Shown one piece after another: positions 19,214 to 27,052 of a DNA stretch of 64,000 bases. Source of the stretch: Prochlorococcus sp. AG-409-L21 (GTDB lineage: Bacteria; Cyanobacteriota; Cyanobacteriia; PCC-6307; Cyanobiaceae); contig QCKH01000004.1 of the NCBI GenBank assembly GCA_003215475.1, positions 19,795 through 83,794 of the forward strand. Reading direction: 5' to 3'. Position numbers and translations under genes: made by a program. The number at the start of each line of letters is the position of its first letter. Positions within the stretch are counted from its first letter, which is position 1. The notes under the pieces are model-generated. The model had not been told where the DNA came from and searched no databases. It was given only the letters and a program-made list of their open reading frames with translations.

Positions 19214-19702
19214 ATGGAATTGAGAATTGAGGATTTGTATAGGGATTATTGGAAAAAAATGTTAGTACAGGTTTGTCTTCGGTATACAAAAAATATAGAA
19301 CAAGCAGAGGATTGGTGTCAAAACGGTTTTATAAAAATTAATAATAATTTAGATAAATATAAAAATACTGGTTCTTTAGAAGGGTGGGTTAGAAGAATAA
19401 TTAGAAATACAGTGATGGATGATTTAAGGAAAAAGAAATTAGAAGTTACTTACGAAGGTTATGATGATGTGGCAGAAGAAATAATAGAGGAAGAAGATAA
19501 GTATACATTTTTACACGTAATGAAAGTTAAAGATGACTTATCCCCCAACTATAAAAAAGTTTTTGATTTACATGTATTAGAACAATTAAAACATAAAGAA
19601 ATTGCGGAAATATTAAATATTAGTGAAGGTACATCTAAATCTAATTTCCACAAAGCTAAAAAATCAATTAAAAGAATGTTGTTAACTAGAAAAAATTTGT
19701 AA
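19214..19702 (+). CDS. ECF-type RNA polymerase sigma factor
   Basis: A 162-aa protein with the two-domain layout of extracytoplasmic-function sigma factors. Region 2 spans roughly residues 5-75, with 'QAEDWCQNGFIKINNNLDKY' and 'LEGWVRRIIRNTVMDDLRKKK', the latter matching the typical 'WLxxIArNxxxDxxRk' element. Region 4 spans roughly residues 105-155 and includes 'LKHKEIAEILNISEGTSKSN', a helix-turn-helix. Regions 1 and 3 are absent, as usual for the group. No anti-sigma gene is adjacent, although the next gene encodes a small membrane protein. It could direct host polymerase to a phage promoter class such as TATTTATA. That link is inference. Confidence 0.85.
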   Translation: MELRIEDLYRDYWKKMLVQVCLRYTKNIEQAEDWCQNGFIKINNNLDKYKNTGSLEGWVRRIIRNTVMDDLRKKKLEVTYEGYDDVAEEIIEEEDKYTFLHVMKVKDDLSPNYKKVFDLHVLEQLKHKEIAEILNISEGTSKSNFHKAKKSIKRMLLTRKNL

Positions 19703-19703
19703 T

Positions 19704-20039
19704 ATGAAAAATTTTATTTTAATAGTATTTATTTTATTATCTCTTACTCTCTATAGTCAAGAAATTGATTTACATTTAAGTGATAAACAAATACCTAATT
19801 ATGGGTTAGCGATGACAGGAACCGGTATGACGTTGTGTGTTATTGGTACTTCTATGAGTCAAAGTCCACAACCAACATATAGTGGGAGGTATGGTATTAA
19901 TTATGTGAGATATGAATCACAAAATAATAGATCATTAAGGTTATCGACAATGGCAATAGGTACAGTAGTAACTATTGTAGGTATATTATTGCAAAATAGA
20001 AATAAAAGAAAAAACAATGACAGAGGAAGAAATATATAA
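19704..20039 (+). CDS. Small exported/membrane protein
   Basis: A 111-aa protein with a clear N-terminal signal sequence ('FILIVFILLSLTLYSQE'), a central Gly/Ser/Met region and a second hydrophobic segment near residues 80-97 ('MAIGTVVTIVGILL') followed by a basic tail (NRNKRKNNDRGR). The ATG follows the sigma factor stop by one base, suggesting coupling. It could act as a membrane partner or anti-sigma-like regulator, but it lacks the zinc-binding or other features of known anti-sigma factors. Function unknown. Confidence 0.5.
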   Translation: MKNFILIVFILLSLTLYSQEIDLHLSDKQIPNYGLAMTGTGMTLCVIGTSMSQSPQPTYSGRYGINYVRYESQNNRSLRLSTMAIGTVVTIVGILLQNRNKRKNNDRGRNI

Positions 20040-20181
20040 AAAATGGAAAAAAATACTTAGAGGTATTTCTATAGAAGATGCGATCAGATGTGAAGGATTT
20101 AATGAAGATTTTAAAGACGGTATATTGTCTGCTAAAGAATTAGAAGAAGAAATCTATCAAATATCACTAAAATACTCTTAA
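20017..20181 (+). CDS. Small unknown protein (54 aa)
   Basis: Too short for the ORF track. The frame opens at ATG 20017, inside the end of the preceding gene, and stops at TAA 20179-20181. The product is a charged helical 54-aa protein ('EEEIYKKWKKILRGISIEDA', '...KELEEEIYQISLKYS'). The 23-base overlap with the upstream gene and the coding-like composition support translation. Function unknown. Confidence 0.45.
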   Translation: MTEEEIYKKWKKILRGISIEDAIRCEGFNEDFKDGILSAKELEEEIYQISLKYS

Positions 20182-20185
20182 AAGT

Positions 20186-20216
20186 TTGTTTTTAAAAAAA
20201 AATATTTTTATATTTG
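20186..20216 (+). promoter_or_regulatory. Bacteroidetes-type promoter before tRNA cluster
   Basis: TTG (20186-20188), 20 bases, TATATTTG (20209-20216), a full match to the consensus. It lies 4 bases before a 54-codon ORF and about 150 bases before tRNA-Leu, so it probably drives both and tRNA-Arg. Confidence 0.65.
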
Positions 20217-20220
20217 AAAT

Positions 20221-20385
20221 ATGATTAACCTAAATAATATAGAAAAATTTAAATTACTGTATAACGACGCAGTAAATAAAGGTGACGAAATGTTTGTGTT
20301 TGAAGGTAGGGATGTTCTTACTTCATACGCTAAATATGTTATTGAATATTTTAATAGTATAGTAAATGCTCGGGTGGTGGAATAG
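20221..20385 (+). CDS. Small ORF running into tRNA-Leu
   Basis: Too short for the track. ATG at 20221, directly after a strong promoter, opens a 54-aa frame ('MINLNNIEKFKLLYNDAVNK ...') that stops at TAG 20383-20385. The last 18 bases, including the stop codon, are the first 18 bases of the tRNA-Leu gene. Both cannot be fully used from one transcript, since tRNA 5' maturation would cut the mRNA. The product looks like a normal small phage protein. Function unknown. Confidence 0.45.
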   Translation: MINLNNIEKFKLLYNDAVNKGDEMFVFEGRDVLTSYAKYVIEYFNSIVNARVVE

Positions 20386-20451
20386 GTAGACACGCAAGAC
20401 TTAAAATCTTGTTCCCATTTGGGAGTGCGGGTTCGATTCCCGCCCCGAGTA
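20368..20451 (+). tRNA. tRNA-Leu (anticodon UAA)
   Basis: The cloverleaf is complete. Acceptor strands GCTCGGG/CCCGAGT include a G1-U72 wobble, the anticodon stem CAAGA/TCTTG encloses loop CTTAAAA (anticodon at 20402-20404), a long variable arm as expected for class II is present, and the T-loop is GTTCGATTCC. The discriminator is A and CCA is not encoded. It reads UUA, the leucine codon used most by this AT-rich phage. Confidence 0.93.
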
Positions 20452-20457
20452 CATATT

Positions 20458-20531
20458 GGACCGGTAGCTCAGCTGGATAGAGCATCTGCCTTCTAAGCAG
20501 ACGGTCGAAGGTTCGAATCCTTCCCGGTTCA
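20458..20531 (+). tRNA. tRNA-Arg (anticodon UCU)
   Basis: Acceptor GGACCGG/CCGGTTC, D-arm GCTCAGCTGGATAGAGC, anticodon stem TCTGC/GCAGA with loop CTTCTAA (anticodon TCT), and T-loop GTTCGAATCC. CCA is not encoded. It lies 6 bases after tRNA-Leu. It reads AGA, the dominant arginine codon in the surrounding genes. Confidence 0.93.
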
Positions 20532-20593
20532 CTTTTCTTTACTTTAAAATTACAATTAACTTATAATTTATACTAAAGTCATTATACTTATTA

Positions 20594-20848
20594 ATGGTTA
20601 TGAATGAAATCTATCATGTATTACACAATAAAGAAAAAGATTTATGGTATATAGTACCCATTAAACAAGGATTTATGTCCACCATCAATGATCTAATGTA
20701 TGAAAAAAAAGAAGTTATATTTATTGGGGATGGTAGAAGTAAAAGAGAACAAGTTGAAGATTTAGTAGAATTGGTGTGTATGGATGATGGATATGGAAAA
20801 TATTACATTCACATCATTTCAAAATTAATTTTTTCTTACGAAGACTGA
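20594..20848 (+). CDS. Small unknown protein
   Basis: An 84-aa soluble protein ('HVLHNKEKDLWYIVPIKQGF', 'IFIGDGRSKREQVEDLVELV'). It follows the tRNA pair and ends convergently with the minus-strand ParB-like gene, with a 13-base overlap of their 3' ends. No terminator is visible between them. No family recognised. Confidence 0.5.
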   Translation: MVMNEIYHVLHNKEKDLWYIVPIKQGFMSTINDLMYEKKEVIFIGDGRSKREQVEDLVELVCMDDGYGKYYIHIISKLIFSYED

Positions 20849-22122
20849 GTTTCTTTTTTAATAAAATCCGGATTAGGTGCTACAAATGCTCTCAGTTTAA
20901 CTTTGTCCCAATCCTTTAATTCAGTAGGGGATTCTTCATCCCATAATTCATCATCATAATCCTCCGTAGGTTTATCACCCATTTTTAAAATAGACATTGT
21001 TCTATGCCACCCTTCTATTAATTGATAAGTTCCATCAGGATTTTGTAGGATAATAACTGGTTCGTTCATTCCATCGTCTCTCCTCATACTCATTTGTGTA
21101 TCCATTCGTTCTTCATCGTTTGGTACGTTATATGCATTTATATTACCGAAGTCTCTTTGTTCAAACGCTCTTACTGTACGTTTATCAAAATCCATTGGGT
21201 TTACATTTAAAACTTGCAACTTCCACGGACCTTTTAAATAGTTATACCACCACCCATTTCCATCACCTTTAATATAAGGTATTGGATCACCATTATAAGT
21301 GTTTAAAATATCTTTCATCGCTGGACGATGACCTGGTGCTCTCATTAATATGATGTTTCTATAATAATCTTGTAAAACATATTCTGGTGTGTCAGGAAAT
21401 TCTCTCCTCATTTTTTCATATATTCTTTTGTGGGGATTATTATCTTTATATATTGGAATACTAGTTACCTCTTCTTCTAACTCCACACCCATTTCATATT
21501 TGTTTTTGTTTGGGTTTGCATCACTAACATTCCAATACTTTAAATCCTCTTCTATTTTAGATAATTGACTTTCAGTAATAATAATTTTTCTTTTAGTAAT
21601 ACTTTCATTTAAATTTCGTATTACATTCACATCCATATCAAAAACATCGTCATAATCACCTTGTTCTATGAAATCATCTAAGTGAGTTGTTAATTCTGGA
21701 TTTACCATATTACCATAATCAATTTCCCAATCTAGTGCATCACCTGCATCATCCGAATCAGATGCCACCACACTATTTGTCGCTTCTCTCCAAGAGTTAA
21801 CATTTTGGTACATTTTAACTTCATACTCTTTCATTTGGGGTACAACTACTTCATCAATAGATGAAAAGTTACCATCAATAGTATTGTGTAAGTTGTTTTT
21901 ATATAAAGAATAAAAATACATCAGTATATCCTTATCTAATGCTAAGTTACCTATTATATCATTATCCATTAAAAGGTACATATCAGTTCTATCACCACTC
22001 TGACTATTACGATTTTTTATTTTACCACCTAAAGTTCTATATATTTCTCTTAATACCGCAACCTCAAATTTATTGAACGGTTGGGTATCGGTAGTATTTC
22101 TTATAATATCTTTTAGTTCCAT
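20836..22122 (-). CDS. Protein with C-terminal ParB/sulfiredoxin-like domain
   Basis: I start at the ATG complementary to 22120-22122 (MELKDIIRNTT, 428 aa). The track start at 22170 lies inside the opposing promoter region and adds an unlikely 'MHIYYYKDKHFFLKKQ'. The N-terminal half is acidic and helical with 'KRKIIITESQLSKI', a motif shared with other proteins here. The C-terminal part has 'EPVIILQNPDGTYQLIEGWH' followed by R, T and M, the signature of the ParB/Srx fold (ParB N-terminal or DNA-modification-associated nucleases), preceded by a segment with 'DFGNINAY'. It could bind or cleave DNA or act on nucleotides. It is one of few minus-strand genes and may be independently regulated. Confidence 0.6.
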   Translation of the reverse strand: MELKDIIRNTTDTQPFNKFEVAVLREIYRTLGGKIKNRNSQSGDRTDMYLLMDNDIIGNLALDKDILMYFYSLYKNNLHNTIDGNFSSIDEVVVPQMKEYEVKMYQNVNSWREATNSVVASDSDDAGDALDWEIDYGNMVNPELTTHLDDFIEQGDYDDVFDMDVNVIRNLNESITKRKIIITESQLSKIEEDLKYWNVSDANPNKNKYEMGVELEEEVTSIPIYKDNNPHKRIYEKMRREFPDTPEYVLQDYYRNIILMRAPGHRPAMKDILNTYNGDPIPYIKGDGNGWWYNYLKGPWKLQVLNVNPMDFDKRTVRAFEQRDFGNINAYNVPNDEERMDTQMSMRRDDGMNEPVIILQNPDGTYQLIEGWHRTMSILKMGDKPTEDYDDELWDEESPTELKDWDKVKLRAFVAPNPDFIKKETQSS

Positions 22123-22153
22123 TTGTTTTTTTAAAAAAAAATGCTTATCTTTG
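22123..22153 (+). promoter_or_regulatory. Bacteroidetes-type promoter before nuclease gene
   Basis: TTG (22123-22125), 20 bases, TATCTTTG (22146-22153). It sits in the divergent gap between the ParB-like gene and the PD-(D/E)XK nuclease and overlaps the ORF track's start codon at 22141. This argues for the later ATG. Confidence 0.6.
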
Positions 22154-22164
22154 TAATAATAAAT

Positions 22165-23070
22165 ATGCATAAAATGGAGATTATTAAAGAATTATCCGTA
22201 TTCAACAATATAAAATATTATGATGAACCTCATACGTACTATATTGATGGAGAGAAAACAATATCCTGTACTGGTTTCATTCATAAGTTTGAAGAAGACT
22301 TTGAATCTAATGTAGATAAACCAGATAAGTGGGCGGAAAAACAAGGACATTTTTATAAGGCGAAAAGTATGGCAGATAAGTTTGCACATAAACAGAATTT
22401 TTATCCAATGGAAGATGACCCATATGAGAGACCAGATTATTCAAATCCTAAACCACCGGAAGAATGTACCAGTGAAGAAGACATCAAAAAACTATGGAAA
22501 TATAAAAACAATCATGCTACTTTTGAGGGTACAACTCTTCACGACTATATTGAGAATTATTTAAATAATAAAATAATGCCTTATCCCACTAAAAGTCCTG
22601 AAGGTTTAGACTTTAGTGAGATAGAAGAAACATATAAAATTATGGAAGGTTATTTTCATAATTTCTATAATGATACAGTAGCTAAAGGTAAGTTAGTACC
22701 AATTAAATCAGAGTTAGTGGTTGGTGATAAAGACTATATGTTATGTGGGATGGTAGATCAGTTATTTTGGAATGAGAGGTATGGTACTTTAGAAATATGG
22801 GATTGGAAAACCAATACTCGCTTAAATATGAAAGATGATTATGGAAATAAAATGAAAGATTGTTTATGGATGTTAGATAAGTGTGAATTTAACACATATT
22901 CATTACAACTTAATATCTATAAAAAAATTATAGAAAAAAATACTAATTTAAAAGTTGGTAGATGTAACTTAGTTTGGTTTAATGAAAACAACCCAAATTA
23001 TAAAGTCATTAAATGTGCGGATTACAGTGAACACGTGGATAATATGTTATCTACTTTGATTCCTGCCTAA
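22165..23070 (+). CDS. PD-(D/E)XK family nuclease (RecB/Cas4-like)
   Basis: Starting at ATG 22165 (MHKMEIIKEL), the protein has about 301 aa. Visible motifs are 'FEGTTLHDYIENYLNN', a helix typical of RecB-family nucleases, 'MLCGMVDQLFW' carrying the catalytic Asp, 'LEIWDWKTNT' carrying the D-x-K core, and 'TYSLQLNIYKKIIE', the conserved Q-x-x-x-Y helix. These are the four elements of the RecB/lambda-exonuclease-like fold. Lying just upstream of gp47/gp46 and under its own promoter, it probably takes part in recombination or DNA-end processing. The exact substrate is unknown. Confidence 0.75.
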   Translation: MHKMEIIKELSVFNNIKYYDEPHTYYIDGEKTISCTGFIHKFEEDFESNVDKPDKWAEKQGHFYKAKSMADKFAHKQNFYPMEDDPYERPDYSNPKPPEECTSEEDIKKLWKYKNNHATFEGTTLHDYIENYLNNKIMPYPTKSPEGLDFSEIEETYKIMEGYFHNFYNDTVAKGKLVPIKSELVVGDKDYMLCGMVDQLFWNERYGTLEIWDWKTNTRLNMKDDYGNKMKDCLWMLDKCEFNTYSLQLNIYKKIIEKNTNLKVGRCNLVWFNENNPNYKVIKCADYSEHVDNMLSTLIPA

Positions 23071-23075
23071 TCGCG

Positions 23076-23106
23076 TTGTCTTTTTAATAAAAAATCCTTA
23101 TATTTA
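23076..23106 (+). promoter_or_regulatory. Bacteroidetes-type promoter before gp47
   Basis: TTG (23076-23078), 20 bases, TATATTTA (23099-23106). The -7 box ends 4 bases before the gp47-like ATG at 23111, so the message would be near-leaderless. Confidence 0.55.
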
Positions 23107-23110
23107 AGAT

Positions 23111-23929
23111 ATGATAAAAAAATTATTTCACATTGCAGATTTACATTTTAGGACTTATAATAGACATAGTGAATGTAGAGAAGTCTGTAATAAATTCCTG
23201 AATGAAGTAAAATTCTATATGGAAGATAAAAACTTATCTTTTGAAGAATGTAGAATAGTAATTGCAGGAGATATAGTTCATCAGAAGATTACTATATCAA
23301 ATGAATTAACAATGTTAGTTTCGTGGTTTCTTAATAAATGTAGTGAATTGTGTCCCGTAGTATTAATTGCAGGTAATCATGATTTATTGGAAAATAATAA
23401 AGATAGATTAGATTCACTTACACCCATAATAGAGATAATGAATAATCCTTACGTAAGTTATTTAACTGAGAGTAAATGTTATTTAGACGAAAATATTGTT
23501 TGGTGTTGTTACTCCATCTTTGAAGAAAATGCAAGACCAGATATAGATGCCTGTCGTAAAGAGTATGGTGACGATAAAAAATATATAGGGTTGTTTCATG
23601 CACCAGTTAATGGGGCAATCACTTCAGTAGGATTTGAATTTGAAGAATCAGTAGAATTACAACAATTTGAAGGGTGTGATGCGGTTATTATGGGAGATAT
23701 ACATCATAGGCAAAATTTTGTACATAAAGGTATAAATATCACATATAGTGGTAGCTTCATCCAACAAGATTTTGGTGAAAGAGTTTCAGAACATGGATAT
23801 CTTATTTGGGATGTAGAACACTTAGATTATACCGAACATGATATTGATACGGAATATGGTTACTATGTATTCAAAATAAATTCTTTAGAAGATTTAGATA
23901 TCGGTAAAGAATATCTAACTAATTCTTAA
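23111..23929 (+). CDS. gp47/SbcD/Mre11-like nuclease subunit
   Basis: A 272-aa calcineurin-type phosphoesterase with metal-binding motifs in order: 'HIADLHFR' (residues 7-14), 'VIAGDIVHQK' (near 52-60), 'LIAGNHDLLE' (near 85-94), 'GLFHAPVNG' and 'MGDIHHRQNF' (near 194). A 'YSGSFIQQDFGE' segment follows, as in T4 gp47. With gp46 it forms the recombination nuclease that resects DNA ends and supports recombination-dependent replication. The gp46 homologue lies downstream, separated by a coiled-coil gene whose ATG overlaps this stop by one base. Confidence 0.88.
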   Translation: MIKKLFHIADLHFRTYNRHSECREVCNKFLNEVKFYMEDKNLSFEECRIVIAGDIVHQKITISNELTMLVSWFLNKCSELCPVVLIAGNHDLLENNKDRLDSLTPIIEIMNNPYVSYLTESKCYLDENIVWCCYSIFEENARPDIDACRKEYGDDKKYIGLFHAPVNGAITSVGFEFEESVELQQFEGCDAVIMGDIHHRQNFVHKGINITYSGSFIQQDFGERVSEHGYLIWDVEHLDYTEHDIDTEYGYYVFKINSLEDLDIGKEYLTNS

Positions 23930-24591
23930 TGAGAGTCCCAAAAAAAATAAGAGACGAGATTAAAAAATTTTGTGAATTAAACAGTATTGATGATATTGAT
24001 AAGTTCATCGTAAAAAACATTGAAACCGGATTTAATATTGAAAAGTATGGTAACGCACCTTTTATACAAGAAGTGGTGGTAGAAAAAGAAGTAGTTAAAG
24101 AAGTAGTTAAAGAAGTACCGGTAGAGGTGGAGGTAATTAAAGTTGAAGAAAAAATAGTCGAGAGGGAAATACCAATAGAAAAAGAAGTAATTAAAGAGAT
24201 TACTGTAGAAAAAGAAGTGTATATTACTGATAATAAAGAGGTAGAAAAATTAGCATCTAAAATTATAGATTTAGAAGAAAAAATATTAAAAGAGAAAAAA
24301 AATAATACTTCTTTGCAAAATAAATTAAACAAAATAGAAAAAACTTATACAATAAAAGAGACAGAAAATTTAAACAAAGAGGAATCTATTAGTAAATTAA
24401 ATATTGAGATTAAGAAAAAGGATAAAAAAATAAAAGAATTAAAAAATGAAGTGGTTGATTTAGAAAAAGAAATTACGGATTTAAAAAATAAAGGTTTGGG
24501 TAATAAAGGTAGACCTATTAGAGACATTTATGATGAAGAACCTTTTAGTAAAGGTGGACATTGGGGATCTAATCTTAAAGATAAAAAATAA
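23929..24591 (+). CDS. Coiled-coil protein between gp47 and gp46
   Basis: A 220-aa protein. Residues 1-45 form a small globular start ('KKIRDEIKKFCELNSIDDID'). Residues 48-95 repeat Val/Glu/Lys units ('VVVEKEVVKEVVKEV', 'VEREIPIEKEVIKEI'), and residues 100-190 form a Lys/Glu coiled coil. The last 25 residues are Gly/Arg/Asp-rich ('NKGRPIRDIYDEEPFSKGGH'). It is translationally coupled to gp47 (TAATG) and ends 5 bases before gp46, so it may be a third subunit or scaffold of the nuclease. No such conserved partner is known to me in T4, making it notable. Function inferred only from position. Confidence 0.6.
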   Translation: MRVPKKIRDEIKKFCELNSIDDIDKFIVKNIETGFNIEKYGNAPFIQEVVVEKEVVKEVVKEVPVEVEVIKVEEKIVEREIPIEKEVIKEITVEKEVYITDNKEVEKLASKIIDLEEKILKEKKNNTSLQNKLNKIEKTYTIKETENLNKEESISKLNIEIKKKDKKIKELKNEVVDLEKEITDLKNKGLGNKGRPIRDIYDEEPFSKGGHWGSNLKDKK

Positions 24592-24596
24592 TAAAT

Positions 24597-26978
24597 ATGG
24601 AAAATCAATTTGAAGTGGTTAGAACAAAAAAAATAGTAGAAGTTCCGAGTAACGCACAAATAAGGGTAGATTGGCAAGATTACCCTGAAAATAGAACATT
24701 AGAAACGATCAATAGAGTTAAAACTTATTTTTCGGATAAGTATGGTTTACCTAAATCATCCATCAAAATTAATTTTATACCGATTTTAAAAAATAGTGTG
24801 GGTAAAGTAGTAGACATCACCGATGGATTGATAGATAATATAATGGACACCGCATATCAAAGAAAATTATTTACTCAGTGGTTAGAAATAAATGGAGTTG
24901 ATATAGATTTTGATCGGTTATGTAGATTAGACGAAAAAGTTAATGATGTATTAGTAAATTTAGGAGAAGAAGATATAAGATATAGGAGATGGAGTATAAA
25001 TAGGTTATGGATTGATAATTTTTTATCTTTTGGTGGTGATAACATAGTGGATTATAATAATCTTAAAGGGTTAACTATAGTGAATTCATTACCAGCCAAT
25101 CAAGGTGGTAAAACAATTTTTAGTATTGATTCTTTACTATTCTTATTTTTTGGTAAGACAACTAAAACTGATACTGCCGCTGAAATATTTAATACATTTA
25201 CTGATAAAAACGAAGTGGTAGTGGGAGGCGAAATCAATATTGATGGTGAAGAATATATTATTGAACGTAAATTATTTAGGAAAAAAACTAAAACAGGTAA
25301 TTATAAAACATCTTCTGAATTAAATTTCTATAGAGTTTTATCAGATGGTAGTCACGAAAATTTAGAGGGTGAACAACGAAGAGAAACTGATAAATTAATT
25401 AGTGAAACTATAGGTACGTTTGATGATTTTATGTTAACTATTGTTGCAACTGCAAAAAATTTAGAAGATTTATTAGAAACCAAACCAACACAAAGAGGAA
25501 GGTTGTTAACTAAATTTATTGGTTTAGAAATTATTGAGAAAAAAGAAGAAATTAATAAGGGTTTAATGTCTGATTTCAAAAGTAAAATGAAATCAAATAT
25601 TCATAATACTAAAGAATTAGAATTTGAAATTGATGATAATTTAGACAAAATAAAAGAAAATAAAAATACAATAAAAGAAAATAATAATAAATTATTAAAA
25701 ATAGATGAAGAGATCGCTGAAGCCAATAATAAAAAAGAAGTGTTATTATCAGAAAAATATGTTATTGATGATGAAGTAAGTAGTGTAAACCCTAAAACTT
25801 TAAAGGACGAAATAGGTTCATTAACAGAAGAGGGTGTAACTAAGAAAAAATCTTTAGATAAGATAGTAAAAGATATTAGTAAGATAGGTAAGGTGGAGTA
25901 TGATGAAGATACTCATGAAGAATTGAGACTGGAAGAAAAAGATTTATTGTTGAGAGAAAGTAAAGAGGAGAGTAATAAAGAAAGAAAAGAGTTATTAATT
26001 AAGAATTTAGAAGAGGGTGAAACATGTCCTACATGTAAAAGAGCGTTAGATGATGTAGATCATAGTAAAGAGATAAAAGCGGAAAAGGAAAATTTAAAAA
26101 CCATCAAAGGTTTAATAAAAGAAATACAAAAAGATTTAGGGATAACAATTAAGTCTTTAGATAAACAAAACAACCTAAAAAATATTTCTGATGAAAAAGA
26201 TAAATTAGAACTAAGTAGAGATAGATTAGAAGTAGAGATAGAAGGTTTAAGGGTAGATTTAAAAGAAAAAATGAATCTACAAAAGAACTATGAACGTAAT
26301 ATTGAGTATATTGAAAAGAATAGAAACTTAGAAAGTAAAATATTGGGGTACAATCAACTCTTAGAGAAGTTAAATAAAAAAAGAGATAGTGTTAGAAATG
26401 AAATACAAGACTTAAAAAATGATAATAAAGTTAAAAAAGAAATAAACACCAAAAACAAACTATTAATTCAACAAATATTGAGAGAAGAGGAAGTATTAAA
26501 AATATTTGAAATATATAATAGGATGATTGGTAAAAACGGTATATCTAAGTTGGTTTTATCTTCAGTAATACCTATTATAAATTATGAGTTAGATAGGTTA
26601 TTAGATGAAGTATGTGATTTTCAAATACAATTAGAGATTAATGATAAAAATGAAGTAGATTTTAATATAGTTAAAAAAGACGTAACCAAAAAGTTAAAAT
26701 CAGGATCAGGATTAGAAACAACGTTAGCATCTTTAGCACTTAGATGTGTATTAGGTAGAATTTCTACGCTACCAAAACCAAATATTATCGTCTTTGATGA
26801 GGTGTTAGGTAAAGTTGCGAATATAAATTTAGATTATGTTAAAATATTTTTTGATAAGATAAAAAAGATGTATGAGGTGATTTTACTCATAACACATAAC
26901 CCTATCACGCAAGATTGGGGTGACAAAATTATCACTATTGAAAAAAATAATGACGTTTCGTCATTGCAAATCAAATAA
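24597..26978 (+). CDS. gp46/SbcC/Rad50-like recombination ATPase
   Basis: A 793-aa SMC-like protein with an N-terminal ATPase half, a long coiled coil (roughly residues 330-680) broken by a zinc hook 'CPTCKRAL' near residue 476, and a C-terminal ATPase half. The Walker A is unusual: 'PANQGGKT' near residue 166 lacks the first Gly of GxxxxGKT. The signature is 'SGSGLETTLASLALR' near residue 702 instead of LSGGE, Walker B is 'NIIVFDEVLG' near 730, and the H-loop is 'LLITHNP' near 766. About 130 extra N-terminal residues precede the ATPase. It should pair with gp47 to process DNA ends. Confidence 0.85.
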   Translation: MENQFEVVRTKKIVEVPSNAQIRVDWQDYPENRTLETINRVKTYFSDKYGLPKSSIKINFIPILKNSVGKVVDITDGLIDNIMDTAYQRKLFTQWLEINGVDIDFDRLCRLDEKVNDVLVNLGEEDIRYRRWSINRLWIDNFLSFGGDNIVDYNNLKGLTIVNSLPANQGGKTIFSIDSLLFLFFGKTTKTDTAAEIFNTFTDKNEVVVGGEINIDGEEYIIERKLFRKKTKTGNYKTSSELNFYRVLSDGSHENLEGEQRRETDKLISETIGTFDDFMLTIVATAKNLEDLLETKPTQRGRLLTKFIGLEIIEKKEEINKGLMSDFKSKMKSNIHNTKELEFEIDDNLDKIKENKNTIKENNNKLLKIDEEIAEANNKKEVLLSEKYVIDDEVSSVNPKTLKDEIGSLTEEGVTKKKSLDKIVKDISKIGKVEYDEDTHEELRLEEKDLLLRESKEESNKERKELLIKNLEEGETCPTCKRALDDVDHSKEIKAEKENLKTIKGLIKEIQKDLGITIKSLDKQNNLKNISDEKDKLELSRDRLEVEIEGLRVDLKEKMNLQKNYERNIEYIEKNRNLESKILGYNQLLEKLNKKRDSVRNEIQDLKNDNKVKKEINTKNKLLIQQILREEEVLKIFEIYNRMIGKNGISKLVLSSVIPIINYELDRLLDEVCDFQIQLEINDKNEVDFNIVKKDVTKKLKSGSGLETTLASLALRCVLGRISTLPKPNIIVFDEVLGKVANINLDYVKIFFDKIKKMYEVILLITHNPITQDWGDKIITIEKNNDVSSLQIK

Positions 26979-26993
26979 TTTGCCGTATATTTG
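26964..26993 (+). promoter_or_regulatory. Bacteroidetes-type promoter
   Basis: TTG (26964-26966), 19 bases, TATATTTG (26986-26993), overlapping the gp46 stop. It lies about 60 bases before the next ATG, which also has a TATTTATA motif at 27026, so this gene may have both promoter classes. Confidence 0.6.
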
Positions 26994-27025
26994 TAAAAAT
27001 TGGGTAATGGTACTTAATTTGTTAA

Positions 27026-27033
27026 TATTTATA
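27026..27033 (+). promoter_or_regulatory. TATTTATA motif, candidate late promoter
   Basis: TATTTATA 19 bases before the ATG at 27053, downstream of a host-type promoter. The two may give early and late transcription of the same gene pair. Confidence 0.4.
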
Positions 27034-27052
27034 AAAAGGAAATAGTTTTAAT

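Noticed and set aside
19704-20039. Anti-sigma factor for the adjacent ECF sigma factor
   Set aside because: Adjacency and a membrane segment suggest it, but the protein has a signal peptide and no cytoplasmic sigma-binding domain of known type, so the call is left as unknown.
22382-22564. Plus-strand ORFs at 22382-22564, 50144-50389 and 38652-38840
   Set aside because: Each lies inside a gene with clear family motifs in another frame. Their sequences look like frame-shifted translations.
24070-24240. DNA repeat array in the coiled-coil gene between gp47 and gp46
   Set aside because: The GTAGTTAAAGAA-type units are short and imperfect and encode the Val/Lys/Glu repeat, so they are protein repeats and not a CRISPR or regulatory array.
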